Shown here: in pieces, positions 7,502 to 15,326 of the stretch
Numbering within the stretch: the stretch's first letter is position 1
Layout: the number at the start of each line of letters is the position of its first letter
NCBI GenBank assembly: GCA_046314415.1
Contig: JBKBWT010000020.1
Span: 1 to 27,420, forward strand
Direction: 5' to 3'
Source: JADJNW01 sp046314415
GTDB lineage: Bacteria; Bacteroidota; Bacteroidia; Chitinophagales; Saprospiraceae
Length of the DNA stretch: 27,420 bases
Translations under genes and position numbers: made by a program
The notes under the pieces: generated by a model
What the model saw: only the letters and a program-made list of their open reading frames with translations
The model's database searches: none
Told to the model about the DNA's origin: nothing

Positions 7502-7529
7502 GTTGTTGGAAAAAGAAGCGTTGAGCAGG

Positions 7530-7565
7530 AATTCCCGCGGGCTGAAGAATTCACCCGTGGGAATT
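7530..7565. repeat. Palindrome, possible terminator
   Basis: AATTCCCGCGGGCTGAA (7530-7546) can pair with TTCACCCGTGGGAATT (7550-7565) with one bulge and one G-U pair, followed by TGTTTTG. It begins 29 bases after the stop of the serine hydrolase and could terminate that transcript, although the T tract is poor. It may equally be one more REP-like palindrome. Confidence 0.55.
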
Positions 7566-7575
7566 TGTTTTGGCG

Positions 7576-7583
7576 TATCTTTG
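7576..7583 (+). promoter_or_regulatory. -7 box of the YjjG-like gene
   Basis: TATCTTTG matches the Bacteroidota -7 consensus TAnnTTTG exactly and lies 7 bases before ATG 7591. Transcription would begin almost at the start codon. No clear -33 TTTG is visible 19-21 bases upstream. This supports ATG 7591 over the in-frame TTG at 7570, which would place the promoter inside the coding region. Confidence 0.45.
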
Positions 7584-7590
7584 CAAGGCT

Positions 7591-8286
7591 ATGAAGTACC
7601 GTCACCTGTTTTTTGATCTGGACCACACGCTGTGGGATTTTGAAACGAATGCCAAGGAATGTATTCTCGAATTGTACGAATTGAATGGCTTGTACGGGAG
7701 GGGCATTGCCGATTTTGAAGCATTTTTTAGCTGCTACAGTCGTCACAATGAGCGCTTGTGGAGCGATTATACCAAAGGGTTGATTCAGCAGGAAGAATTG
7801 CGCTGGCGCAGGATGTGGCTGGCTTTGCTCGATTTTGAAATGGAAGATGAAGCCTTGTCAAAGCAGCTATCTGTGGCATTCCTCGAACGCTTGCCGCATA
7901 AGAAAAACCTCTTTCCTTATACGATTGAAATCCTGGAATACCTGACGAGCCGGGGTTATGTATTACACCTGGTGACCAATGGGTTTGAGCAGGTACAGCA
8001 TCGTAAGCTTGCTAATTGCAACCTGCGCGCTTATTTTCAGGAAGTGATTACTTCCGAGGCTTCCAATAGTTTGAAGCCCAATAGAGCCATTTTTGACTAT
8101 GCACTCGCCCGCAGCGGCGCAGCCGTGCACGAAAGCATCATGATCGGCGATAACCTGGATGCGGATATTCAGGGCGGTAGAAATGCCGGATTGGACACGG
8201 TCTTCGTCAATCACTTAAATATTCCGGTGCCTATTGAGCCGACCTACACCGTGCATCATTTGCGGGAGTTGGAAAATATTTTTTAA
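7591..8286 (+). CDS. YjjG-like HAD nucleotidase
   Basis: A 231-residue HAD-superfamily phosphatase. Motif I is D9-L-D11-H-T-L-W-D with the nucleophile Asp9; motif II is the VTNG segment near residue 130; motif III Lys is in SLKPNRAIF; motif IV is GDNLDADI. The DLDHTLWDFE start, the large helical cap and the overall length match the YjjG family of house-cleaning nucleoside 5'-monophosphatases, which act on non-canonical pyrimidine nucleotides in the cytoplasm. The substrate is inferred from the family. It stands alone between two serine hydrolase genes. Confidence 0.9.
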   Translation: MKYRHLFFDLDHTLWDFETNAKECILELYELNGLYGRGIADFEAFFSCYSRHNERLWSDYTKGLIQQEELRWRRMWLALLDFEMEDEALSKQLSVAFLERLPHKKNLFPYTIEILEYLTSRGYVLHLVTNGFEQVQHRKLANCNLRAYFQEVITSEASNSLKPNRAIFDYALARSGAAVHESIMIGDNLDADIQGGRNAGLDTVFVNHLNIPVPIEPTYTVHHLRELENIF

Positions 8287-8379
8287 ATACCACACCAGAT
8301 CAGTTTCTTGCCATTATTCCCGGCTGTGTAGAAACTCACGTTCCTTTAATGCTCCTGTGTATTCGGTAATTAATGGAGT

Positions 8380-8463
8380 GCGAAACTGGATTCTTTTATA
8401 ATCCAATTCGAGTATCGGAGCATCCAATTCGACTCTTTTATAATCCAACTAGCAGATCCAATA
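8380..8463. repeat. Degenerate 21-bp-stepped repeat
   Basis: Within the 235-bp spacer between convergent genes, TCTTTTATAATCCAA occurs at 8392-8406 and 8434-8448, exactly 42 bp apart, and ATCCAATTCGA occurs at 8401-8411 and 8422-8432, exactly 21 bp apart, with a third partial copy at 8443. The array is therefore four degenerate units of 21 bp. No coding sequence is supported in the spacer and no T-tract terminator is seen. Confidence 0.75.
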
Positions 8464-8521
8464 ACGCTCAAAGGATGATGACATATACTTCAATCCATTG
8501 ATTTACAATCCGTTACCTACA

Positions 8522-9859
8522 TTATTTTATTTTTACTGCCCGGCTTTCGCCCACCACCAGCACCGGTTGCCCGGCGGCATCTTTTTCAAAACTGCATTCC
8601 ACCCAAAAATCGCGCAGGATGAATTTATTATTCCCCAATGGTAACACAGCGCCCCATTCGCAAATCAACTCGTCCTTCACTTCCCGAAAATGCAGCACGT
8701 CATTGGGACGAAAAAAATCCGCACCAAATTGATAAGTTCCCACCAGTTGTTGCATTTCGGTTTTTGATAAATTGGTTGTACCTAATCTGGGAGCCGTGTA
8801 AGGCTGATTGAACAAGATAGCCGCCAGGTCATTGCCGATTTGCGTAGCGACGGGTACGTAATTATTGCTCAGCACAATAATACACACATCCTCCTCCAGA
8901 AAACGCACCAAGTAAGCCGAATAGCCGGGGCTGCGACCATTGATATACGCACGCTTTTTGTCAAACAAGGGGCGCAGGAACCAGCCGTAGCCGGTGTTGT
9001 CAATATGATTCGTCAGCATTTTTTCGCGTGCGGCTTTGGGTAAAATTTTATCGCTGTACATCGCCCGATCCCATTTGTACAAATCTTCTACCGTTGAATA
9101 CAGGGAGCCATTACCAATTTTGGCGGACCAATCGGTATAAACGGCTTGTTGAAGGGCATTCTTACCTTTGGCTTCGTAGCCCGTTGCCAGCCGAGGCACA
9201 ATCTGCTTCACATCGGCGCGGTGGCGCGTATCGTTCATCCCCAGAGGCGTAAAAAAAGTTTCCTGCAAAAAATCACCAAAGGACTTGCCCGAAGCCTGCT
9301 CTACAATGAAAGCCAGGAGGTTATAATTAGAATTGCTGTACTCGTAGCGTTCGCCGGGTGTAAAATTCAGGGGCAGATTTTTAAAAACGGGAATCAGCTT
9401 GTCAGGCGTTTGCGGAAAGCGGGTGATGGTATCATAAGCAGGAAAATTGTTGATATTTGGAATGCCGGAGGTATGCGTGAGCAAATGGTGCAGGGTGATT
9501 TGGTCACCGTGGGGATAATCGGGCACAAATTTGGAAAGCGAATCGCTGACTTTTAGTTTGCCGTGCGCTTCGAGCCAGAGGATTGCCGCTGCTGTAAAGG
9601 GTTTGGAGACCGATGCCAATTGAAAAACCGTATTGATTTGATGGGGAACCTGATGTTCCAGATTGGCAAAGCCAAACGCTTTTTGATAAATGGTTTTGTC
9701 TTTTTGTTTTACCAGAATAACGCCGCTAAAGTTATTGGTTTGAGCGTAAGACTGCACGTAAGCGTCCATTTTAGCAGTTAGCGCTTGGGAAGCGCACAAC
9801 CAAGGGAAGGCAAATAATAATGCTCCGGCAGCAAAACGAAGGATAAGAGGTGTTTGCAT
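8522..9859 (-). CDS. Serine hydrolase (class C beta-lactamase fold), third motif altered
   Basis: A 445-residue exported protein with signal peptide (residues 1-25, LCASQA). The beta-lactamase-like domain (about 30-345) has S83-V-S-K86 and Y174-S-N176. The third motif, normally HxG, reads I306-N-G in INGRSPGY, so the histidine or lysine that helps close the active site is missing. A C-terminal beta module of about 85 residues follows. It may be a slow esterase, a peptide-binding protein or an enzyme with another substrate. The lipoprotein gene lies 50 bp upstream on the same strand, and the ATG sits in a possible mRNA hairpin (9841-9892). Confidence 0.9.
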   Translation of the reverse strand: MQTPLILRFAAGALLFAFPWLCASQALTAKMDAYVQSYAQTNNFSGVILVKQKDKTIYQKAFGFANLEHQVPHQINTVFQLASVSKPFTAAAILWLEAHGKLKVSDSLSKFVPDYPHGDQITLHHLLTHTSGIPNINNFPAYDTITRFPQTPDKLIPVFKNLPLNFTPGERYEYSNSNYNLLAFIVEQASGKSFGDFLQETFFTPLGMNDTRHRADVKQIVPRLATGYEAKGKNALQQAVYTDWSAKIGNGSLYSTVEDLYKWDRAMYSDKILPKAAREKMLTNHIDNTGYGWFLRPLFDKKRAYINGRSPGYSAYLVRFLEEDVCIIVLSNNYVPVATQIGNDLAAILFNQPYTAPRLGTTNLSKTEMQQLVGTYQFGADFFRPNDVLHFREVKDELICEWGAVLPLGNNKFILRDFWVECSFEKDAAGQPVLVVGESRAVKIK

Positions 9860-9892
9860 GGCAACTTTTTTTTGGAAAAACTCCTCTTATCC
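9841..9892 (-). promoter_or_regulatory. Inverted repeat bracketing a start codon
   Basis: GGATAAGAGG (9841-9850) and CCTCTTATCC (9883-9892) are perfect 10-bp arms. In the mRNA of the minus-strand serine hydrolase the ATG (9859-9857) falls in the 32-nt loop and codons 4-7 fall in the stem. Folding could limit ribosome access. No motif for a ligand or protein is recognised. Confidence 0.4.
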
Positions 9893-9909
9893 TGGAAGGT
9901 TACCAACTT

Positions 9910-10470
9910 TTATTTCATCCTCGCCAGTCTCTTCAAATCTATTTTTCGCAATGCTTCCCGCGGTTCCCCTTCTGCTACCTTTTCACCCACTACACTCACC
10001 ACAAAGCGATTGTTCACCACCACGCTGGTTTGTCCGGTTTGGTCGCCACGGGTATAACTTTCGTAGCCTTTGTAACCATCAATTTCCACTGTACGCTCGT
10101 AGCCTTGTTCCCATTTATTGTCCACCTCACCGGCGACCCAGGGCGCTAAGCCGGTTAGACCTGCTACTGCTCGGGTGGCATCGGTAATGGTAATGCGCAG
10201 TACTCGTTCGGTATTTTTGTATTCCGCCGAAGCGGTCATCACATTCTTATCAGAAATTTCGGCTCGCTCGCCGGTTAGATTGGTGCGGGTAAGCCCCAGT
10301 ACTTCTTGTGGCAATAAACTTTCTAAATCCGAGGCTTTGACCAAAGGAGTGCGTTTGCCGCTAGTGGGTGTAGAAACGGGTGCAGATGCTCGCTTGGACT
10401 GCTGGGAGCTTTTGCAGGCAAAAGAGCCCAACACGCTGATTATCAACAAAAAAGCAAACAATTGTTTCAT
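9910..10470 (-). CDS. Lipoprotein of unknown function
   Basis: A 186-residue protein whose first residues form a lipoprotein signal: hydrophobic core LFAFLLIISVLG and lipobox SFAC with Cys19 as the lipidated residue. A Ser/Lys/Pro-rich linker (20-45) leads to a folded domain with alternating short strands (RVLRITITD, TVEIDGYKGYESY, SVVVNNRFVVSVVG). ATG 10470 is preferred: the reading frame extends 61 codons upstream, but that extension is not protein-like and would bury the signal. Its stop lies 50 bp before the serine hydrolase gene on the same strand, so they may share a transcript. I do not recognise the domain. Confidence 0.8.
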   Translation of the reverse strand: MKQLFAFLLIISVLGSFACKSSQQSKRASAPVSTPTSGKRTPLVKASDLESLLPQEVLGLTRTNLTGERAEISDKNVMTASAEYKNTERVLRITITDATRAVAGLTGLAPWVAGEVDNKWEQGYERTVEIDGYKGYESYTRGDQTGQTSVVVNNRFVVSVVGEKVAEGEPREALRKIDLKRLARMK

Positions 10471-10658
10471 AAGGTTTTTTGTAGGATACAACGTTTTTCC
10501 AGGAGGGAAGTTAGATTTTGTTAAACTGTGACGTTTCTCGTGGTTCACGGTTCCGCAGTTTTCATTTTTAACAAAGCAGCCAATGGCAACTTTCAAACCT
10601 ACAAAGTTCAATCTTCCAAACTTAACACCTATCTTTCCAACCAAATTGAACACCTATC

Positions 10659-11963
10659 ATGAATACAACTTCCAGTTTCGAGGTCAACGACAAGCGCATT
10701 GTGAATGCGTGGGCATTGTTCGACTGGGCAAATTCCTCCTTCGCCCTGGTCATTACCGCAGCAATTTTTCCGGCTTATTATGTCGCCGTGGTCAATGACA
10801 CCATCCCCATGTTGGGCACCGAGTTGTCGGATAGCTCTTTGTATGCGTATGCTATTTCCGCGTCATATTTGCTGGTCGCAGCATTGTCACCTTTACTGTC
10901 GGGCATCGCCGATTATAGCGGACGAAAGAAGCTTTTCCTCAAAACCTTTACGACGGTTGGCGCTTTGGCGTGCATGGCTTTGTTTTTCTTCACCGGGCAA
11001 GTGGGGTATGGCACCTTGGTTTTTATAGTAGCGATGATGGGATTTGCCGGTGGGCTGGTGTTTTACAATTCTTACCTGCCGGTAATCGTGAGCGAGGATC
11101 GGTACGATGCCGTGAGTGCAAAGGGGTTTGCGTTTGGCTTTATTGGTAGTGTGATTTTACTGGTGGTCAATTTAATCATAATTCAAAATTACAATTGGTT
11201 TGGCTTTAAAGATCAAGGATTTGCTACGCGGTTTGCTTTTCTGATGGTGGGCGTCTGGTGGATTGGCTTTGCACAAATTCCCTTCCGGCGCTTACCCCAA
11301 GATAGTCCGATGCCAGTGGACAATCAGGTTTTTAAAAAAGGCTTTCAGGAACTGCGCAAAGTATGGCAGAGTCTGCGCGGCGAACAAAATATCCGGCGTT
11401 TTCTGCTGGCTTTTCTGTGTCTGAGTGCCGGCGTACAAACAGCGCTATACCTGGCAGCGACCTTTGCCGAGAAAGAATTGGGGTTTGAAACGGGTGAACT
11501 GGTACTGACCATTTTGATCCTGCAAATTGTTGCCATCGGCGGCGCGCTTTTATTTGCCAAAGTATCGGAATGGCGCGGCAACAAATTTGCCCTGCTAATT
11601 ATTCTGGTTATTTGGGTACTGACCTGCATCTTTGCTTATACCATCACCACGAAGCCACAGTTTTATATCACGGCAGTATCCGTCGGGATGCTCATGGGCG
11701 CTACGCAATCCTTATCGCGTTCGACTTATTCCAAACTGCTACCGGCAAATACGTCCGACACGGCTTCGTATTTCAGTTTTTACGATGTCACCGAGAAAGT
11801 AGCAACCGTAATGGGCACGTTTTGCTTTGGTTACATCAATTACCTGACCGATAGCATGCGGCTGAGTGTACTGTCGCTGAGCGCTTTTTTTCTGTTGGGA
11901 TTTTTATTTTTAACCGGAACAAAAATTCAACATTTGCGCTTAAAAAAAGGTGTCAACGCATAA
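10659..11963 (+). CDS. UMF1/Atg22-family MFS transporter
   Basis: A 434-residue integral membrane protein with about 12 hydrophobic segments. The N-terminal WALFDWANSSFA, the ADYSGRKK loop between segments 2 and 3 and FYNSYLP in segment 5 are hallmarks of the UMF1 (Atg22-like) branch of the major facilitator superfamily. Eukaryotic Atg22 exports amino acids from the vacuole; bacterial substrates are undefined. The gene is divergent from the lipoprotein gene. A TATCTTTC box at 10630-10637, a near match to the Bacteroidota -7 element, lies 21 bases upstream of the ATG. A HAD phosphatase follows 82 bp later on the same strand. Confidence 0.92.
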   Translation: MNTTSSFEVNDKRIVNAWALFDWANSSFALVITAAIFPAYYVAVVNDTIPMLGTELSDSSLYAYAISASYLLVAALSPLLSGIADYSGRKKLFLKTFTTVGALACMALFFFTGQVGYGTLVFIVAMMGFAGGLVFYNSYLPVIVSEDRYDAVSAKGFAFGFIGSVILLVVNLIIIQNYNWFGFKDQGFATRFAFLMVGVWWIGFAQIPFRRLPQDSPMPVDNQVFKKGFQELRKVWQSLRGEQNIRRFLLAFLCLSAGVQTALYLAATFAEKELGFETGELVLTILILQIVAIGGALLFAKVSEWRGNKFALLIILVIWVLTCIFAYTITTKPQFYITAVSVGMLMGATQSLSRSTYSKLLPANTSDTASYFSFYDVTEKVATVMGTFCFGYINYLTDSMRLSVLSLSAFFLLGFLFLTGTKIQHLRLKKGVNA

Positions 11964-12045
11964 CCAAAAACCCAAACACCATAACACTAAAAAAACCATA
12001 AGACTATAACACCATTCCACCAAAACACCATCATACTGCAAGACC
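11964..12045. repeat. A/C-rich degenerate spacer repeat
   Basis: The 82-bp gap is almost free of G and repeats AACACCAT-like words: AAACACCATAACAC, AACACCATTCC and AAACACCATCATAC, spaced about 23-36 bp. It resembles a degenerate short tandem array. No promoter or terminator is obvious. Confidence 0.45.
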
Positions 12046-12657
12046 ATGAAAAAATTTGATACCATCATTTTCGATTTAGGGGGCGTATTGATTGACTGGA
12101 ATCCCGAATACGTTTTCAAACAAGTGTTTGATTCAGAAGAAGAAATGCGTCATTTTTTTGCCGAAATCTGCACGCACGATTGGAACATTCAACAAGACGC
12201 GGGTCGCCCGCTGAGCGAAGCTACGGAAACCCTCGTTGCACAATTCCCTGATTACGAGCCACATATCCGGGCTTATTACGGACGTTGGGAGGAGATGCTG
12301 GGCGGTCCCATTCACGAAACCGTGGAAATTCTGGAAGAATTGCACCGCCGTCAGGAGCATCAATTGCTGGCGCTGACCAACTGGTCGCACGAGACCTTCC
12401 CCACTGCGTTGGAATTGTATCCCTTCCTGCAATTGTTTGAAGGTATTGTGGTGTCGGGAATTGAAAAATGTATTAAACCCGATCCACAAATTTATAATAT
12501 TCTCATCAACCGTTATGCAGTAACGCCACAACGCTCTTTGTTCATTGATGACAATGCGAAGAACGTGGCAGGTGCGAAAGACCTGGGCATCGAAGCCATC
12601 CAGTTTCAATCGCCACAGCAATTGCGCAGTTATCTGGAAACTCATCGGGTTTTATAA
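12046..12657 (+). CDS. HAD-IA phosphatase (YihX-like)
   Basis: A 203-residue cytoplasmic HAD-superfamily hydrolase. Motif I D10-L-G-G-V-L-I-D-W-N matches the branch that includes E. coli YihX (glucose-1-phosphate phosphatase) and has Gly in place of the second Asp, as is usual there. Motif II is LTNW near residue 113, motif III is the Lys of KCIKPDP, and motif IV is FIDDNAKNV. The small helical cap lies between. The substrate cannot be read from sequence. It follows the UMF1 transporter by 82 bp and may be its neighbour on one transcript. Confidence 0.9.
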   Translation: MKKFDTIIFDLGGVLIDWNPEYVFKQVFDSEEEMRHFFAEICTHDWNIQQDAGRPLSEATETLVAQFPDYEPHIRAYYGRWEEMLGGPIHETVEILEELHRRQEHQLLALTNWSHETFPTALELYPFLQLFEGIVVSGIEKCIKPDPQIYNILINRYAVTPQRSLFIDDNAKNVAGAKDLGIEAIQFQSPQQLRSYLETHRVL

Positions 12658-12680
12658 AGCGCCCTAAATTGTCTCACAAG

Positions 12681-12731
12681 TTATATCCCTTCCGGTAATA
12701 TTATGAAGTGTAATATCAAGAAGGGATATAA
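12681..12731 (+). terminator. Hairpin after the HAD phosphatase gene
   Basis: TTATATCCCTT (12681-12691) pairs with AAGGGATATAA (12721-12731), with a second inner pairing ATATTA/TAATAT (12698-12703 and 12711-12716). It lies 24 bases after the stop and is followed by AT-rich DNA but not a clean T run. It could be a terminator or another palindromic element. The rest of the 215-bp spacer is AT-rich with nothing else recognised. Confidence 0.4.
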
Positions 12732-12872
12732 ATTTGATATAATTATTATCATCTTCCATTTTTTATTACATACTTCTTGTATCTTTTGTTAAACAGAAAT
12801 CTATTTCTATAGACGAACATTTTTCCAGGCAGAACGTCTATTCATAAATCTAAAACAGGCTACAAATAGGAT

Positions 12873-13601
12873 ATGACTAAACCAATGTATGCGCTGGTGC
12901 TGCTACTGCTTGGCAGCTGGCAATGGCAATTTGCACAAGAGGGTGATTTGCGCGCGCTCGGCACCTGGAATATTTTGAATGTAAAAGTGGATGTGAGCGA
13001 CCGCTGGAGTGTTTTTGTAGAGCCGCAATTGCGCAGTCTGCGTTTTTACAATCATTTCCATTATTATGAAATCAAAGGTGGCGTAACGTATGATTTGAGT
13101 AAAAACTTTTCGCTTACTGCCGGCTTTGGTCGGTACGACACCTATCAGGAAGGCGGCGATTTTGTAACGCCTAAAGCCAACAATGAAATTCGCAGTTGGG
13201 TACAATTGCAAATGTATCAGTACCTCAATCGGGTACGCTTTGAGCATCGCTACCGCGCCGAACAGCGCTGGACAAGCGACGGCTACCGCAATCGTTTTCG
13301 CTATCGGTTTAACACGATATTCCCGCTGAATCGGGCGGTGATCGAACCGGGTGCATTTTACTTCACCGTGTGGGACGAATTGTTCTTAACCAATCAGGCA
13401 CCGTATTTCGAGCGCAATCGCTTTTTTGTGGGTGGCGGCTACGAGTTTTCTCCTTTGTTTACGCTGCAAATGGGTTGGATCAATCAATTTGACTACGAAA
13501 TCAACGACGAAACCGGGCGTAATTTTGTACAAATTTCCCTGCTGTTTGAATTACAATGGCAACAGGTCAAGCGAGCCGTGCGCCCCGATACGATGAATTA
13601 A
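12873..13601 (+). CDS. DUF2490 outer-membrane beta-barrel protein
   Basis: A 242-residue exported protein. The signal peptide is residues 1-21 (ALVLLLLGSWQWQFAQ). The rest alternates polar and aromatic residues in about ten amphipathic strands, such as WSVFVEPQLRS, VRFEHRYRAEQRW and FRYRFNTIFPL, ending in a strand FVQISLLFELQW. This pattern and the RFEHRYRxEQRW signature fit the DUF2490 family of small outer-membrane barrels, whose function is unknown. An ATG four codons downstream (12885) is an alternative start. It is monocistronic, and convergent with the PhyH-like gene. Confidence 0.88.
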   Translation: MTKPMYALVLLLLGSWQWQFAQEGDLRALGTWNILNVKVDVSDRWSVFVEPQLRSLRFYNHFHYYEIKGGVTYDLSKNFSLTAGFGRYDTYQEGGDFVTPKANNEIRSWVQLQMYQYLNRVRFEHRYRAEQRWTSDGYRNRFRYRFNTIFPLNRAVIEPGAFYFTVWDELFLTNQAPYFERNRFFVGGGYEFSPLFTLQMGWINQFDYEINDETGRNFVQISLLFELQWQQVKRAVRPDTMN

Positions 13602-13649
13602 AGTAATGTGATTATGCACGAAATTTAGTCCTTTTAATTGATACTCAAT

Positions 13650-13675
13650 GTACCATGATCCATTGAAAATGGTAC
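13650..13675. terminator. Short stem between convergent genes
   Basis: GTACCAT (13650-13656) and ATGGTAC (13669-13675) form a 7-bp stem with a 12-nt loop in the 77-bp gap between two convergent genes. It could serve both strands, but the stem is short and T tracts are weak. Confidence 0.25.
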
Positions 13676-13678
13676 TAT

Positions 13679-14452
13679 TCACCAGCCTAAACCCATCCGA
13701 ATGGCGATTTCTACCGGCGAGTAGCTTTCATCTTCCCGTTGCAATTGCAAAGGCGCTGCCGGATACAGTGGTGGTTGTGCCATGAATTTTGGTGTAGTGC
13801 CTCGATGGGGCTGCGCCGCATGAATCAAAAAAGGGTGACAAAGATAAACCGTGCCCGCCTCGCCTGTTGCCAGCGCTAGTTCGCGATTTAGAGAACTCGC
13901 TTCGAATTGTTGCGCCAATGCCATAAAAGACAAGCCTTCCTCCCCGGCAGGCGCCAATAATTTGGGCACATCCAAATGCGAACCGACCAAAATGCGCGTT
14001 GGCGCATCCGCTATGTCCACATCCGAAAACAGGAATAACATCAACAGCGCCCGACCTTGAGAGAAAACATTGATATTCCAGGAGCCAGCGGAGCCTTCAA
14101 AGCTCGCATCCACATGCCAACCCGTATCGCCCGGATCATCAGGGTGCGGAAATCGAATCGGAAAACCACCCAGGCTGTAGCGCGGCTCCCAGCGTCCAGC
14201 GCCCACTAATTGATCGTAAGCTGCGTGCAAAATGGGCGTATTCACTGCCTTTTGGAAGGGTTCGTCCGCGTAGCCGCCCAGGCGTATCACGGGTTTTGTC
14301 CAGGTGGAAGGATCATGCGGGTCGCAACCGGTTTTTTTCCACAAAATGTCGCGCCCGGCTTCTGCCCATTCTTTGGAGAAAGCATTGTCAATTCTAACAA
14401 AACCATTTTCAATAAAAGCTTGTACTTCGGCGTTAGTGAGTGCAGTTGGCAT
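13679..14452 (-). CDS. PhyH-like Fe(II)/2-oxoglutarate dioxygenase
   Basis: A 257-residue protein of the phytanoyl-CoA dioxygenase family. The metal site is H113-V-D115 in GWHVDASF, with the distal histidine in the segment LCHPFLIHAAQPHRG (H211 likely, H206 possible). The N-terminal FIENGFVRIDNAF is the usual PhyH opening. The reaction would hydroxylate a small molecule with oxygen and 2-oxoglutarate; the substrate is not known. It starts 25 bp behind argB on the same strand and is very likely co-transcribed with it, which is not a standard pairing. Confidence 0.9.
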   Translation of the reverse strand: MPTALTNAEVQAFIENGFVRIDNAFSKEWAEAGRDILWKKTGCDPHDPSTWTKPVIRLGGYADEPFQKAVNTPILHAAYDQLVGAGRWEPRYSLGGFPIRFPHPDDPGDTGWHVDASFEGSAGSWNINVFSQGRALLMLFLFSDVDIADAPTRILVGSHLDVPKLLAPAGEEGLSFMALAQQFEASSLNRELALATGEAGTVYLCHPFLIHAAQPHRGTTPKFMAQPPLYPAAPLQLQREDESYSPVEIAIRMGLGW

Positions 14453-14477
14453 CTTTACAAATTTTATATAAAATTGC

Positions 14478-15248
14478 TTATGCCCTTAATAAAGTTCCTT
14501 TGTGTGTAAAAATACCTTCCACATCGCCGATTCTGACTTCTTTCACGCCTTTTTGCAGGGCGGCAAAAGCATTGTCCAGTTTGGGTAGCATGCCATCGGT
14601 GATGATGCCATTTATGATATAATTTTGGTAATCTTTTTGATTTAAATTCGTAATAACGGAATCGTTATTATCAGGATTTAATAAAACGCCCGGTTTTTCA
14701 AAACAAAAATTTAAACTGACATTATAATGTGGTGCCATCGCTGTTGCCAGTTGCATGGCAATCGTATCAGCATTCGTATTTAATAATTGTCCTTTTTTAT
14801 CATGCGTAATAGCGCAAAAGACCGGCGTTAAGCTGCCTTCGAGCAGGGTTTGAATCGTAGCGACATTCACCGCATCTACATCACCGGCGAAACCATAGTC
14901 CACGTCTTTCACGGGGCGTTTGTGCGCTATAATCGCATTGGCATCGGCACCGCTCAAGCCAATCGCATTACAATCCAGCGTTTGCAATTTCGCCACAATG
15001 GTTTTATTCGCCAAACCGGCATATACCATCACCGCCACTTCGAGGGTCGCCGCATCGGTAATGCGCCGCCCATTCACCATTTGCACCGGAATATTTAATT
15101 GTTTGCTGACTTCCGTAGCACGTTTTCCGCCGCCGTGAATTAAAATTTTATAGCCGGCTTGCTGCGCAAAAAGTTCCAATGCTTCATTCAAAAGTACCTG
15201 ATCTTCAATAACTTTCCCGCCAATTTTCAGTATAAAGAGTTCTTTCAT
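14478..15248 (-). CDS. argB: Acetylglutamate kinase
   Basis: A 256-residue amino-acid kinase catalysing the second step of arginine synthesis, ATP-dependent phosphorylation of N-acetylglutamate. In many Bacteroidota the pathway runs with N-succinyl or N-acetyl intermediates through a dedicated carbamoyltransferase, so the acyl group is open. Motifs visible: LKIGGKVI at 7-14, IHGGGKR at about 37-43, VNGRRITD at about 58-65, the LSGADAN loop and the C-terminal NAFAALQKGVKEVRIGD. Length is normal for the family, without the N-terminal helix of the arginine-inhibited hexameric form. No other arg genes are in the window; the sensor kinase gene lies 78 bp upstream and the PhyH-like gene 25 bp downstream, all on the minus strand. 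Confidence 0.95.
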   Translation of the reverse strand: MKELFILKIGGKVIEDQVLLNEALELFAQQAGYKILIHGGGKRATEVSKQLNIPVQMVNGRRITDAATLEVAVMVYAGLANKTIVAKLQTLDCNAIGLSGADANAIIAHKRPVKDVDYGFAGDVDAVNVATIQTLLEGSLTPVFCAITHDKKGQLLNTNADTIAMQLATAMAPHYNVSLNFCFEKPGVLLNPDNNDSVITNLNQKDYQNYIINGIITDGMLPKLDNAFAALQKGVKEVRIGDVEGIFTHKGTLLRA

Positions 15249-15326
15249 ATGATATACTTATTACACACCGATCGCGTTTTCCAATCAATATTTAATATAG
15301 AAAAATGCCAGAATATTATATTGATA

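Noticed and set aside
9850..10187. Overlapping + strand frames of about 100 codons
   Set aside because: They lie across the spacer and opposite the lipoprotein gene, show no domain and have mutually overlapping frames.
10471..10653. 61-codon upstream extension of the lipoprotein
   Set aside because: It would bury a clear lipoprotein signal with lipobox SFAC and has no protein-like features.
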